From the NCBI RefSeq assembly GCF_013359725.1, contig NZ_JABFMW010000020.1:1-64000 (forward strand): a stretch of 64,000 nt of DNA. Reading direction: 5' to 3'. Positions within the stretch are counted from its first letter, which is position 1. Every line of letters starts with the position of its first letter. The notes beneath the pieces are model-generated. The model ran no database searches. It had not been told where the DNA came from and saw only the letters and a program-made list of their open reading frames with translations. This DNA comes from Pseudarthrobacter sp. C4D7 (GTDB taxonomy: Bacteria > Actinomycetota > Actinomycetes > Actinomycetales > Micrococcaceae). Both the position numbers and the translations under genes were made by a program. Positions 53,928-63,401 of the stretch are shown in pieces.

Positions 53928-54992
53928 ATGAGCAGCGAAACTGCCGTCAACGACGCCAACGGAGCAGCGCAAGCCGGTGCTGACGCCAGCGGCTCGCAGC
54001 CGGTGGGCGCTGCCCGTCGCCGCGGCCCTTTCCGTGAGGGCGAACGTGTCCAGTTGACCGACGAACGTGGCCGTATGAACACCGTTACGCTGGAACGCGG
54101 GGGCGCCTTCCACACCCACCGCGGCTTCCTGAACCACGACGAAATCATCGGCAAGGCCGACGGCTCGGTGGTGGTGAACAACGTGGGCCAGCAGTACCAG
54201 ACCCTCCGGCCCCTTCTGTCCGACTTCGTGCTGTCCATGCCGCGCGGCGCCGCCGTCGTGTATCCCAAAGATGCCGGCCAGATCGTCACCATGGCGGACA
54301 TTTTCCCCGGGGCACGCGTCGTGGAAGCCGGCGTGGGCTCAGGCGCACTCTCCATCTCCCTGCTCCGCGCGGTAGGGGACAACGGCTACCTGCACTCGTT
54401 TGAGCGGCGCGAGGAGTTCGCCGACATCGCCCGCGGCAACGTTGAAACCATCTTTGGCGGACCGCACCCCGCCTGGCAGATTTCCCTGGGCGACTTCCAG
54501 GAGGAAGTGGTCAAGGCCGAGGAGCCAGGCTCCGTGGACCGCGTGGTCCTGGACATGCTCGCACCTTGGGAATGCCTCGATGCCGTTGCCACCGTCCTGG
54601 CTCCCGGCGGCGTCTGGATTAACTACGTTGCCACGGTCACCCAGCTTTCACGCACCGCGGAAGCTATCCGGGCGGACGGCCGCTTCACCGAACCTGATGC
54701 CTGGGAGTCGATGGTCCGCGGGTGGCACCTGGAAGGACTAGCCGTACGGCCGGACCACCGCATGGTGGCCCACACCGGGTTCCTGCTGGTCACCCGGCGG
54801 CTTGCGGACGGCGTCACCGGCATCTCGGTCAAGCGCCGCCCGTCCAAGACGGAGTTCAACGAAGAAGACGTCAACGCCTGGACCCCTGGCGCAGTGGGGG
54901 AGCGCGCCGTGTCGGACAAGAAGCTCCGGCGCGCAGCCCGCGACGCCATCGCGGGGACCAATGTTGTGGAAAACCCCGAGGTTACGAAGTAG
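53928..54992 (+). CDS. trmI: tRNA (adenine-N1)-methyltransferase TrmI
   Basis: The 354-residue protein has a short N-terminal barrel and a SAM-binding Rossmann domain (V-V-E-A-G-V-G-S-G-A-L-S and later V-V-L-D-M-L-A-P-W). It makes m1A58 in the T-loop of tRNAs. The C-terminal segment is longer and more basic than in thermophile enzymes. GGAAG precedes the ATG. It lies directly upstream of mpa, as in mycobacteria. Confidence 0.93.
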   Translation: MSSETAVNDANGAAQAGADASGSQPVGAARRRGPFREGERVQLTDERGRMNTVTLERGGAFHTHRGFLNHDEIIGKADGSVVVNNVGQQYQTLRPLLSDFVLSMPRGAAVVYPKDAGQIVTMADIFPGARVVEAGVGSGALSISLLRAVGDNGYLHSFERREEFADIARGNVETIFGGPHPAWQISLGDFQEEVVKAEEPGSVDRVVLDMLAPWECLDAVATVLAPGGVWINYVATVTQLSRTAEAIRADGRFTEPDAWESMVRGWHLEGLAVRPDHRMVAHTGFLLVTRRLADGVTGISVKRRPSKTEFNEEDVNAWTPGAVGERAVSDKKLRRAARDAIAGTNVVENPEVTK

Positions 54993-55074
54993 TCCACATT
55001 TCGGGAGTCTCCATCCCTACCAGCCCTCTTGGGACTAATGTCTTAAGAGAAGCGCAGGAAGGGGCTGATACATC

Positions 55075-56826
55075 ATGGAGACACCAAACCAGGACTCCGG
55101 ACGTACACCGGCAGAGCAGTCTGCCGCCAACGACCTCTCGGTTGCTGACCGCCAGGTCAACATACTTCGGGACAAGCTCAGGCACATCGACCGCCAGTTG
55201 GCTGCGGCAACGCAGAACAACACCAAGCTGGTCAGCATGCTGGAAACCGCGAAGGCGGAAATCCTCCGGCTGAAAAATGCCCTGGACCAGGAAGGCCAGC
55301 CGCCCTACAGCTTCGGCACCATCCTCCAGATCAACCCCAAAAGGCAGCCTGCTCCGGGCAGCAGCGGCCAGGCCGCCACCGAGGAATCGGTGGACATCTT
55401 CAACGCCGGCCGGAAGATGCGCGTGGGCATCAGTCCGCTGGTGAACATCAACCAGTTGGCCGTGGGCCAGGAAGTGCTGCTCAACGAGGCGCTCCTGATC
55501 GTGGCGGGATTGGGCTACGAACGGGCCGGTGAGCTCGCCACCCTGAAGGAAATGCTGGGACGTGACCGTGCCCTGGTGGTCGGCCGCGCAGACGAGGAAC
55601 GCGTGGTGCGGCTCTCCGGTGCCCTCCTGTCCGAAAAACTCAGGGTAGGGGACGCCCTCTCAGTGGACTCGCGGACCGGCTACGCGCTGGAAAAGGTTCC
55701 CCGTTCAGAGGTGGAGAACCTGGTCCTGGAAGAAGTTCCGGACATCACTTACGAGGACATTGGCGGCCTGGGACCCCAAATCGAACAGATCCGCGACGCC
55801 GTGGAGCTGCCGTTCCTGCATCCGGACCTGTACCGGGAGCACGGCCTCAAGGCACCCAAGGGCATCCTCCTCTACGGCCCTCCCGGCTGCGGCAAGACCC
55901 TCATCGCCAAGGCTGTTGCCAACTCCCTGGCTGCCCGCGCCGCCGAGCGCTCCGGGAACGTGGACCTGAAGAGCTACTTCCTGAACATCAAGGGACCCGA
56001 GCTCCTGGACAAATACGTCGGTGAAACGGAGCGGCACATCCGCCTGATCTTCGCCCGGGCCCGCGAGAAAGCCTCTGACGGCAGCCCCGTCGTCGTGTTC
56101 TTCGACGAAATGGACTCGCTGTTCCGCACCCGCGGCACCGGCATCTCCTCCGACGTCGAAACCACCATTGTGCCCCAGCTCCTCAGCGAGATCGACGGCG
56201 TCGAGCGGCTGGACAACGTGATCGTCATCGGCGCCTCCAACCGCGAAGACATGATCGACCCCGCCATCCTGCGTCCCGGCAGGCTGGATGTGAAGGTCAA
56301 GATCCAGCGGCCTGACGCGGAAGCCGCGGCCGATATCTTCAACAAATACATCACGCCGGACCTGCCCTTCCACGAATCCGACCTCGCCGAACACAACGGT
56401 GACATCCAGGCCACCGTTGACGCGATGGTCCAGCGCACCGTTGAAGCCATGTACTCAACGGACAAGTCCAACGAGTTCCTGGAAGTCACCTACGCCAACG
56501 GTGACACCGAAATGCTGTACTTCAAGGACTTCAACTCCGGCGCCGTGGTGCAGAACGTGGTGGACCGGGCCAAGAAGTACGCGATCAAGGACCTTCTGAC
56601 GTCGCAGCAGAAGGGGCTCCGCATCGAGCACCTGCTGCGCGCCGTGGTGGACGAATTCCGTGAGCACGAAGACATGCCCAACACCACCAATCCTGATGAT
56701 TGGGCCCGCATCTCGGGCAAGAAGGGTGAACGCATCACCTATATCCGCACCATTGTGCAGGGCAAAGCCGGCCAGGAACCCGGCAAGTCCATTGAAACCA
56801 TGCCGACCACGGGACAGTATCTGTGA
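55075..56826 (+). CDS. mpa: Proteasome-associated ATPase Mpa/ARC
   Basis: The 583-residue AAA ATPase has an N-terminal coiled coil (about residues 22-67) that binds Pup, an OB region, Walker A G-P-P-G-C-G-K-T at 268-275, Walker B V-F-F-D-E-M-D and the arginine-finger region L-R-P-G-R. The last residues G-Q-Y-L carry the penultimate Tyr used to dock on the 20S core. It unfolds pupylated proteins for PrcBA. Its stop overlaps the dop start. Confidence 0.97.
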   Translation: METPNQDSGRTPAEQSAANDLSVADRQVNILRDKLRHIDRQLAAATQNNTKLVSMLETAKAEILRLKNALDQEGQPPYSFGTILQINPKRQPAPGSSGQAATEESVDIFNAGRKMRVGISPLVNINQLAVGQEVLLNEALLIVAGLGYERAGELATLKEMLGRDRALVVGRADEERVVRLSGALLSEKLRVGDALSVDSRTGYALEKVPRSEVENLVLEEVPDITYEDIGGLGPQIEQIRDAVELPFLHPDLYREHGLKAPKGILLYGPPGCGKTLIAKAVANSLAARAAERSGNVDLKSYFLNIKGPELLDKYVGETERHIRLIFARAREKASDGSPVVVFFDEMDSLFRTRGTGISSDVETTIVPQLLSEIDGVERLDNVIVIGASNREDMIDPAILRPGRLDVKVKIQRPDAEAAADIFNKYITPDLPFHESDLAEHNGDIQATVDAMVQRTVEAMYSTDKSNEFLEVTYANGDTEMLYFKDFNSGAVVQNVVDRAKKYAIKDLLTSQQKGLRIEHLLRAVVDEFREHEDMPNTTNPDDWARISGKKGERITYIRTIVQGKAGQEPGKSIETMPTTGQYL

Positions 56827-58496
56827 CGGGTGCACAAGGATCCGCCGGCGGGGAAGCACTTCCCGCCGGCGGGGCCATGCGGGTGATGGGGGCCGAAACG
56901 GAATACGGCATCCACGCTCCGTCCGCCCCATCCGCCAACGCCACCATGATGAGTGCCCGCGTGGTCCAGGCCTACGCGCAGGTCACCCGCCAGCGGGCGG
57001 CCGGCGGGGCTGAGACCCGATGGGACTATACGGATGAGGAGCCGCTCCACGATGCGCGGGGATGGACCGTGGACAGGGGAGCCGCACATCCCTCCCAGCT
57101 GACCGACCAGCCGCCTGTGCTCGACGCTGAATCGGTGGCCCTGGCTTACGGCCGCGAAGAGCTCGAACTCGACGGACAGGACGAATCCGGGACCCTGCTG
57201 ATGAACATGGTCCTCGGCAATGGAGCCCGGCTCTACGTGGACCACGCCCATCCCGAGTATTCAAGCCCTGAGGTCACCAATCCCCGTGACGCCGTGGCCT
57301 GGGACGCTGCCGGCGACCTGGTTGGTCTTGCGTCCGTGCGGAGGCTGGCCGCGGATCCGGCGCTGCCGCCGGTCAACCTCTACAAGAACAACACGGACAA
57401 CAAGTCCGTTTCGTACGGCTCGCACGAGAACTACCTGATGCCCAGGTCCGTGCCGTTTGGCGACATTGTGCGGGGGCTGACCCCGTTCTTCGTGAGCCGG
57501 CAGGTGGTGTGTGGGGCCGGCCGGCTGGGGATCGGCCAGGACAGTTCCACGCCCGGCTTCCAAATCAGCCAGCGGGCCGACTTCTTTGAAGCCGAAGTGG
57601 GCCTGGAAACCACCATCCGACGCCCCATCATCAACACCCGGGATGAGCCCCACGCCACGGCTGACAAGTACCGGCGCCTGCACGTGATCATCGGGGACGC
57701 CAACCTCAGCCAGGTTTCCAACTACCTCAAATTCGGCACGACGGCCATGGTTCTCAGCCTCATCGAGGCCGGCCTGGCCCCCAAAATCGAGGTGTACGAG
57801 CCCGTCGCGGCCCTGAAGGCGGTGAGCCACGATACCTCGCTGACAGCCAGAGTGCGGCTGCTGGATGGCAGGCGCGTTACGGCCCTGGACCTTCAATGGA
57901 TGTATCACGAGGCCGCTGCGAAGCTCGCCCAGGACACCGGGGTGGGTGACGCGGTGGACGGTGACGGACACACCCACGACGTCCTGGAGCGGTGGGCGTC
58001 GGTCCTCACCCAGCTCGACAGCGACAGGGCAGCTGCCGCCACCTCAGTGGAGTGGCTGGCCAAACTTTCCCTGCTGGACGGCTACCGCCAGCGGGACGGA
58101 CTGGAGTGGAGCGATGCCCGGCTGGGTCTGGTGGACCTCCAGTGGGCTGACATCAGGCCCGAGAAGGGCCTCTACTACCGGCTGTTGTCGAGAAACCGGA
58201 TGCAGCGCGTGGTTGACGATGCCGCCATCGCCGCCGCGGTCGCGGAGCCTCCGGCCGACACCAGGGCGTTCTTCCGCGGAAAGTGCATCAGCAGCTTCGG
58301 CAAGGATGTGGTGGGAGCCAGCTGGGACTCTGTCATCTTCGATGTGCCCGGCTACGGCAGGCTTCAGCGCGTGCCTACCAGGGAGCCCTTGAGGGGAACG
58401 AAAGCCCTGACAGGAGCGTTGTTCGAGCGCCACCGGGACGCGGGACCGTTCCTTGGTGAACTGCTGGGACACAACAGCACTCCGCCTGCGGCATAA
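56823..58496 (+). CDS. dop: Pup deamidase/depupylase Dop
   Basis: The 557-residue glutamine-synthetase-like enzyme has G-A-E-T-E-Y-G-I near the N-terminus and [11 protein letters not shown] with the catalytic Asp140 (numbered from GTG 56823). It deamidates the Pup C-terminal Gln and removes Pup from proteins. The first 18 residues are an extension; ATG at 56877 would start at the family N-terminus. GTG 56823 overlaps the mpa stop. A GC-rich hairpin lies between the two candidate starts. Confidence 0.94.
   Translation: MTGAQGSAGGEALPAGGAMRVMGAETEYGIHAPSAPSANATMMSARVVQAYAQVTRQRAAGGAETRWDYTDEEPLHDARGWTVDRGAAHPSQLTDQPPVLDAESVALAYGREELELDGQDESGTLLMNMVLGNGARLYVDHAHPEYSSPEVTNPRDAVAWDAAGDLVGLASVRRLAADPALPPVNLYKNNTDNKSVSYGSHENYLMPRSVPFGDIVRGLTPFFVSRQVVCGAGRLGIGQDSSTPGFQISQRADFFEAEVGLETTIRRPIINTRDEPHATADKYRRLHVIIGDANLSQVSNYLKFGTTAMVLSLIEAGLAPKIEVYEPVAALKAVSHDTSLTARVRLLDGRRVTALDLQWMYHEAAAKLAQDTGVGDAVDGDGHTHDVLERWASVLTQLDSDRAAAATSVEWLAKLSLLDGYRQRDGLEWSDARLGLVDLQWADIRPEKGLYYRLLSRNRMQRVVDDAAIAAAVAEPPADTRAFFRGKCISSFGKDVVGASWDSVIFDVPGYGRLQRVPTREPLRGTKALTGALFERHRDAGPFLGELLGHNSTPPAA
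56842..56872 (+). promoter_or_regulatory. GC-rich hairpin at the mpa/dop junction
   Basis: Arms 56842-56856 and 56859-56872 pair with one bulged G and end 4 nt before the in-frame ATG at 56877. If that ATG is used, the hairpin would hide its ribosome site; if GTG 56823 is used, it lies inside the coding region. It may reduce dop expression relative to mpa. Confidence 0.5.
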
Positions 58497-58580
58497 ACCG
58501 CGCCGGAACGCCGGTCCCGTGGCAGGATGGGCATATCGGAGGATCCGCCGGATCCACCGACGAAACAAGGAGGGAAACCA

Positions 58581-58784
58581 ATGGCAGGCCAGGAGCAGCA
58601 GCAGCCGCAGTCACGGGACAACCAGGTCGACGAAGACATCCCCGAGGCACCCCCGGCACCGCCCGAGGCACAGGCATCGGCCTCGACTGAAGGCGTGGAT
58701 GACCTTCTCGACGAGATCGACGGTGTCCTGGAATCCAACGCCGAGGAGTTCGTCCGGGCATTTGTCCAAAAGGGCGGCCAGTAA
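58581..58784 (+). CDS. pup: Prokaryotic ubiquitin-like protein Pup
   Basis: The 67-residue protein is hydrophilic and mostly disordered, with the conserved helix-forming [12 protein letters not shown] and a C-terminal G-G-Q that Dop must convert to G-G-E before ligation. It has one Lys, Lys64. AAGGAGG lies before the ATG at 58581; the frame reaching 58527 is only an extension. It sits between dop and prcB, the standard order. Confidence 0.98.
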   Translation: MAGQEQQQPQSRDNQVDEDIPEAPPAPPEAQASASTEGVDDLLDEIDGVLESNAEEFVRAFVQKGGQ

Positions 58785-58864
58785 CCCGGACCCGGGAGCA
58801 GGCGGAAGCCGCGGACGGCCGGGATCTGTACCGACGTTGAAGTACCACGTTCAAGGAGTGATGA

Positions 58865-59686
58865 GTGCAGGAATCAACCGCCAACCAGGTAGCCGCCAAC
58901 GCCACCTCGTCCTTTACCGAGCACCTTCAGCGGGACCGGCCAGAACTGCTTCCCTTCAGCCGCTCCCTTCAGGGCGTGGCGTCGACGGCAGCCCCGGTCC
59001 AGGTTCCCCACGCCACCACGATCGTTGCCATGAGCTACGGCGGCGGTGTCCTGATGGCAGGCGACCGACGCGCCACCATGGGAAACGTGATTGCCAGCAG
59101 GCACATTGAGAAGGTTTTCCCGGCTGACCATTTCTCCGTGCTTGGCATTGCCGGAACAGCCGGCATAGCAATCGACCTGACCCGGCTGTTCCAGGTTGAA
59201 CTTGAGCACTACGAAAAAATCGAAGGAACACAGCTCAGCCTCGAAGGCAAGGCAAACCGGCTGGGCGCCATGATCAGGGGCAACCTCCCCCTGGCCCTTC
59301 AGGGCCTCGCGGTGGTCCCACTTTTCGCCGGCTTCGACATCAGCGCAGGGATCGGCCGGCTCTTTTCCTACGACGTCACCGGCGGAAGGTATGAGGAGCA
59401 CGAGCACCACACTGTCGGGTCCGGCTCAGTGTTCGCACGCGGCGCGCTGAAGAAGCTGTGGCGGCCCAACCTCACGGCCGAGCAGGCCCTCTCCGTTGCG
59501 GTGGAATCGCTCTATGACGCGGCCGACGACGATTCAGCCACGGGCGGCCCGGACACGGTCCGCCAGTTGTGGCCGGTGGTCTACACCGTGGACAGGACAG
59601 GTGCCCGCCGAGTGCCCGAGGCCGAACTCGCCGCTGCGTCACGCGCTGTGATCGAAGCGCGCACCATCGCCGGACGGGAGGCCTGA
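58865..59686 (+). CDS. prcB: 20S proteasome beta subunit PrcB
   Basis: The 273-residue precursor has a 50-residue propeptide that ends before Thr51 (H-A then T-T-I-V-A). In mature numbering Thr1, Asp17 and Lys33 are all present, so the site is intact. It forms the catalytic inner rings of the core particle. The start is GTG at 58865, and prcA begins 1 nt after its stop. Confidence 0.97.
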   Translation: MQESTANQVAANATSSFTEHLQRDRPELLPFSRSLQGVASTAAPVQVPHATTIVAMSYGGGVLMAGDRRATMGNVIASRHIEKVFPADHFSVLGIAGTAGIAIDLTRLFQVELEHYEKIEGTQLSLEGKANRLGAMIRGNLPLALQGLAVVPLFAGFDISAGIGRLFSYDVTGGRYEEHEHHTVGSGSVFARGALKKLWRPNLTAEQALSVAVESLYDAADDDSATGGPDTVRQLWPVVYTVDRTGARRVPEAELAAASRAVIEARTIAGREA

Positions 59687-59687
59687 G

Positions 59688-60398
59688 ATGACCCAGCAGT
59701 TCTATGTGTCGCCGGAACAGCTGATGAAGGACCGCGCGGATTTTGCGCGGAAGGGCATCGCCCGCGGCCGCTCGGTGGTGGTTATCAGCTGCGCCGACGG
59801 GATCGCCCTGGTGGCCGAAAACCCTTCGCCGTCCCTGCACAAGATCGGTGAAATCTACGACAAGATCGCTTTCGCAGCAGTCGGTAAATACAACGAATTC
59901 GAGAGCCTTCGCCAGGCCGGGGTCCGCTATGCAGACGTCCGCGGATACTCCTACGACCGCGAGGACGTGACCGCCCGGGGCCTGGCCAGTGTCTACGCCC
60001 AAAGCCTGGGTGCTGTCTTCACCGCTGAGCAGAAACCGTTCGAGGTTGAACTGGCCGTGGCCGAGGTGGGACCCACACAGGCCCAGGACCATCTTTACCG
60101 GCTGACCTTCGACGGCTCCATTGCGGACGAGCACAGCTTTGTGGTCATGGGTGGACAGGCTGAGAAAGTGTCCTCCGCCATTGAAGCCGGTTGGCAGGCC
60201 TCGCTGGGCTTCGCCGACGCCGTCCGGCTCGCGCTCAAGGGCCTCACACCCGTCCAGGAGGGGGAGCAGCCTGCCGCAGCCTTGCCGCCGAGTGCATTGG
60301 AAGTGGCCGTCCTGGACCGGGGTTCCGAAACCTCCCGCGGCACCCGGCGTGCGTTCCGCAGGCTGAACGACGCGGACATCACAGCACTGCTGGCCTAG
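59688..60398 (+). CDS. prcA: 20S proteasome alpha subunit PrcA
   Basis: The 236-residue protein has the alpha-type N-terminus with S-P-E-Q-L-M-K-D-R-A-D-F-A-R-K-G-I-A-R-G, which gates the pore, and no catalytic Thr. It forms the outer rings that receive Mpa. Its C-terminal tail is Ala- and Pro-containing and ends in L-L-A. The gene follows prcB by 1 nt and precedes pafA by 9 nt. Confidence 0.97.
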   Translation: MTQQFYVSPEQLMKDRADFARKGIARGRSVVVISCADGIALVAENPSPSLHKIGEIYDKIAFAAVGKYNEFESLRQAGVRYADVRGYSYDREDVTARGLASVYAQSLGAVFTAEQKPFEVELAVAEVGPTQAQDHLYRLTFDGSIADEHSFVVMGGQAEKVSSAIEAGWQASLGFADAVRLALKGLTPVQEGEQPAAALPPSALEVAVLDRGSETSRGTRRAFRRLNDADITALLA

Positions 60399-60407
60399 GA
60401 GGACCAC

Positions 60408-61772
60408 ATGGACAAGAGAATCTTCGGCATCGAAACCGAGTTCGGAATCTCCTACTCGAGCCCCGACTCAAGGCCGCTTGCCCCGGAGGAGGTGGCCCGG
60501 TATCTGTTCCGCAAGGTGGTCAGCTGGGGCCGATCCTCGAATGTGTTCCTCACCAACGGTTCCAGGCTGTACCTCGACGTCGGCTCCCACCCTGAGTACG
60601 CCACCGCAGAGTGTGACGACCTTGCCCAGCTCATCGCCCACGACCGGGCCGGCGAGCTCATCCTCGATGACCTCGTGGACGAGGCACAGGCGCGCCTGGC
60701 CGCTGAAGGCTTCAACGGGACGGTGTACCTGTTTAAAAACAACACCGATTCAGCGGGCAACTCCTACGGCAGCCATGAGAACTACCTGATTCCGCGGCGG
60801 GGGGAGTTTTCCCGCCTCGCAGAGATACTCATTCCGTTCCTGGTCACGCGGCAGTTGATTGCAGGGGCTGGAAAGATCCTGAAGACCCCCCACGGGGCCA
60901 CTTATGCTTTCTCCCAGCGGGCCGACCACATCTGGGAGGGCGTCTCCTCAGCAACCACCCGCTCCCGGCCCATCATCAACACGCGGGACGAGCCGCATGC
61001 TGACGCAGAGTTCTACCGGCGGCTGCACGTCATTGTGGGGGACTCGAACATGTCCGAGGCCACCGCGCTGATGAAGGTGGGCACCGTGGACCTGGTCCTG
61101 CGCATGATTGAGGCCGGAGTAATCATGCGGGACATGCGGATGGAGAACCCCATCCGCAGCATCCGGGAGATCTCCCACGACCTCAGCGGGAGGGCCCTAG
61201 TCCGCCTGGCCAACGGGCGGCAGCTCACCGCACTCGAAATCCAGCAGGAGTACCTGACCAAGGTCACCGCCTTCGTCCAGGAGCATGGCGCCCACAACCC
61301 GCACGTTCCGCTGATCCTCGATCTGTGGGAGCGCACGCTCCACGCGATTGAATCCGGTGATTCGCGGGGGATCGACACGGAGATCGACTGGGCCATCAAG
61401 AAGAAGCTGATGGACAACTACCGGGCACGCCATGGCCTGGGCCTGGAGGCGCCGCGGATCGCCCAGCTCGACCTGACGTACCACGACATTTCCCGCACCC
61501 GTGGGCTCTATTACCTGCTGCAGGCCCGGGGGGCGGTGCGGCGGATTGTCGACGACACCGTCATCAAGGGCGCTGTTGACGCCCCGCCGCAAACCACCCG
61601 TGCCAAGCTACGCGGCGACTTTGTCCGGCGGGCACAGGAGCTGGGCCGCGACTACACCGTGGACTGGGTGCACCTCAAACTCAACGACCGCGCCCACCAG
61701 ACAATACTGTGCAAGGATCCCTTCCGCAGTGTGGACGAGCGCGTCGATGCGCTGCTGGATTCTATGGGCTGA
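60408..61772 (+). CDS. pafA: Pup-protein ligase PafA
   Basis: The 454-residue glutamine-synthetase-like enzyme begins with [11 protein letters not shown]. It carries [13 protein letters not shown] with Asp57, the position of the catalytic base in characterised PafA. It forms the isopeptide bond between the Pup C-terminal Glu and a target lysine. It is shorter than Dop and lacks the Dop loop. AGGAGG precedes the ATG. Confidence 0.97.
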   Translation: MDKRIFGIETEFGISYSSPDSRPLAPEEVARYLFRKVVSWGRSSNVFLTNGSRLYLDVGSHPEYATAECDDLAQLIAHDRAGELILDDLVDEAQARLAAEGFNGTVYLFKNNTDSAGNSYGSHENYLIPRRGEFSRLAEILIPFLVTRQLIAGAGKILKTPHGATYAFSQRADHIWEGVSSATTRSRPIINTRDEPHADAEFYRRLHVIVGDSNMSEATALMKVGTVDLVLRMIEAGVIMRDMRMENPIRSIREISHDLSGRALVRLANGRQLTALEIQQEYLTKVTAFVQEHGAHNPHVPLILDLWERTLHAIESGDSRGIDTEIDWAIKKKLMDNYRARHGLGLEAPRIAQLDLTYHDISRTRGLYYLLQARGAVRRIVDDTVIKGAVDAPPQTTRAKLRGDFVRRAQELGRDYTVDWVHLKLNDRAHQTILCKDPFRSVDERVDALLDSMG

Positions 61773-61888
61773 CGTCCAGCTTCAGGGTCTATTCTGGATA
61801 AGGTCCCTTTTAAAGGGGGCCTTCCACGGCCGTGTCCGCCGCGTTGCGGACAGCCGTATCCACCCTGCCCCGACGAAAGTTTTACTAC

Positions 61889-62851
61889 GTGCGCCGACTA
61901 CTAGCAATCCTCCTCCCCGGCCTGCTGCTCCTGACTGCCTGTGGAGGTACAGCCCCGCAGCCCGAGCCAACCAGCCAGTCTGCCGGGGAGACTGCAAAGT
62001 TCGACTCCCTCAAGCTGACCGACAACGGGGATAAAAAGGCCCCGGGCGTGGATTTCGATAAGCCCCTCGCCGTGATCGAGCCCACCATTAAAGTGGTGTC
62101 CGAAGGCAGCGGCGACACCGTCAAGGCAAACCAGGTAGCCAAAATCTCCATCCTGGCGCTCAACGGCACGGACGGTTCCCAGTTGGAAGATACCTTCCCC
62201 AACGAACCTGAAAGCCTGGAGCTGAACGATGAGCTCAAAACGGGCAGCGCCGTCATCTACAACGCGTTCGTGGGCGCCAAAGTGGGATCAAGCCTGGCTC
62301 TCGCCGTCCCCAGCCAGCAGAGCGCTCCGGCGGCAAGCCCCAGCCCCTCCGACGGCGCCACCCCCAGCCCGGCAGCCGAACCCACCCAGCTGCTGATCAT
62401 CAAGCTGCTGTCCGCTTCTGACCCGGCCCCGGTCCTGGACAAGCCGCAGGGCGAAACCGTCACCCCGCCGGCCGGCCTGCCGACTGTGACGGAAAAAGAC
62501 GGTGTACCTGAAATCAACGTTGCGGGTGCACCCGCCCCCACCGCACTGGTGTCGCAGGACCTGATCAAGGGCACCGGCGCAACCGTCAAGGAATCCGACA
62601 CGCTGACCGTGAACTACGTTGGCGTCAATCTTTCCGATGGCACCAAGTTTGATTCCAGCTTCGACCGCGGCCAGCCTGCCACCTTCCCGCTCACGGGCGT
62701 CATCAAGGGCTGGACCCAGGGCCTGGCCGGTAAGACCGTGGGCTCCCGGGTCCTGCTGGTCATTCCCAAGGACCTGGCCTACGGCGACGCCGGCCAGGGC
62801 CAGGCAAAGGGTGACCTGGTCTTCGTAGTGGACATCCTCGGGGTCAAGTAG
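61889..62851 (+). CDS. FKBP-type peptidyl-prolyl isomerase lipoprotein
   Basis: The 320-residue protein has a lipoprotein signal with lipobox L-T-A-C (Cys18) and an extracytoplasmic region containing a second, weaker FKBP-like domain. A Pro/Ser/Ala linker and a C-terminal FKBP domain (T-V-N-Y-V-G-V, D-S-S-F-D-R-G, I-P-K-D-L-A-Y-G) follow. It should help protein folding outside the membrane. GTG at 61889 is chosen because it puts the lipobox at the normal distance; the frame opens at 61832. Confidence 0.9.
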   Translation: MRRLLAILLPGLLLLTACGGTAPQPEPTSQSAGETAKFDSLKLTDNGDKKAPGVDFDKPLAVIEPTIKVVSEGSGDTVKANQVAKISILALNGTDGSQLEDTFPNEPESLELNDELKTGSAVIYNAFVGAKVGSSLALAVPSQQSAPAASPSPSDGATPSPAAEPTQLLIIKLLSASDPAPVLDKPQGETVTPPAGLPTVTEKDGVPEINVAGAPAPTALVSQDLIKGTGATVKESDTLTVNYVGVNLSDGTKFDSSFDRGQPATFPLTGVIKGWTQGLAGKTVGSRVLLVIPKDLAYGDAGQGQAKGDLVFVVDILGVK

Positions 62852-62915
62852 CAAGACTTACAGGGACGCCGCATCCTCCGCGGCACCCATCACCACTCAA
62901 TCAATAGGAGCAAGC

Positions 62916-63311
62916 ATGTCGTTTGGACAGCGGGAATTCGACCGCCAGAAGCCCGAGATCGACTTCCCGGAAGGCGAGGTCCCCACGGAACTTGTCATCA
63001 CGGACCTCATCGAGGGTGACGGCCGGGAAGCCACGGCAGGCGATACCGTCTCCACCCACTACGTCGGTGTCGCCTGGTCGACGGGCGAAGAATTCGATGC
63101 GTCCTGGGGCCGCGGCGCACCCCTGGACTTCCGGGTGGGCGTAGGCCAGGTCATCCAGGGCTGGGACCAGGGCCTCCTGGGCATGAAGGTCGGCGGCCGC
63201 CGGCGCCTGGAAATCCCCTCCGAACTGGCCTACGGCTCCCGCGGTGCCGGCGGAGCCATTGCCCCCAACGAAGCACTGATCTTCGTCGTGGACCTCGTCG
63301 CCGTCCGCTGA
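62916..63311 (+). CDS. FKBP-type peptidyl-prolyl isomerase, cytoplasmic
   Basis: The 131-residue protein is a single FKBP domain (S-T-H-Y-V-G-V-A-W, V-I-Q-G-W-D-Q-G-L-L-G-M-K-V-G-G, I-P-S-E-L-A-Y-G-S-R-G) with no signal peptide. It catalyses prolyl cis-trans isomerisation. AGGAG precedes the ATG. It follows the lipoprotein FKBP by about 65 nt and ends at a strong terminator. Confidence 0.94.
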   Translation: MSFGQREFDRQKPEIDFPEGEVPTELVITDLIEGDGREATAGDTVSTHYVGVAWSTGEEFDASWGRGAPLDFRVGVGQVIQGWDQGLLGMKVGGRRRLEIPSELAYGSRGAGGAIAPNEALIFVVDLVAVR

Positions 63312-63322
63312 CGCAGTCCCGG

Positions 63323-63367
63323 AAGCGCGGCAGCACGGGAGGACACCCCTCCCGTGCTGCCGCGCTT
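63323..63367 (+). terminator. Terminator after the FKBP gene
   Basis: A perfect 20-bp stem (63323-63342 with 63348-63367) with a 5-nt loop is followed by TCTGCTTTC. It separates the proteasome/FKBP genes from the pafB promoter. Confidence 0.88.
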
Positions 63368-63401
63368 TCTGCTTTCACCGGAGGAGTTTAGTAACGTAAC
63401 C

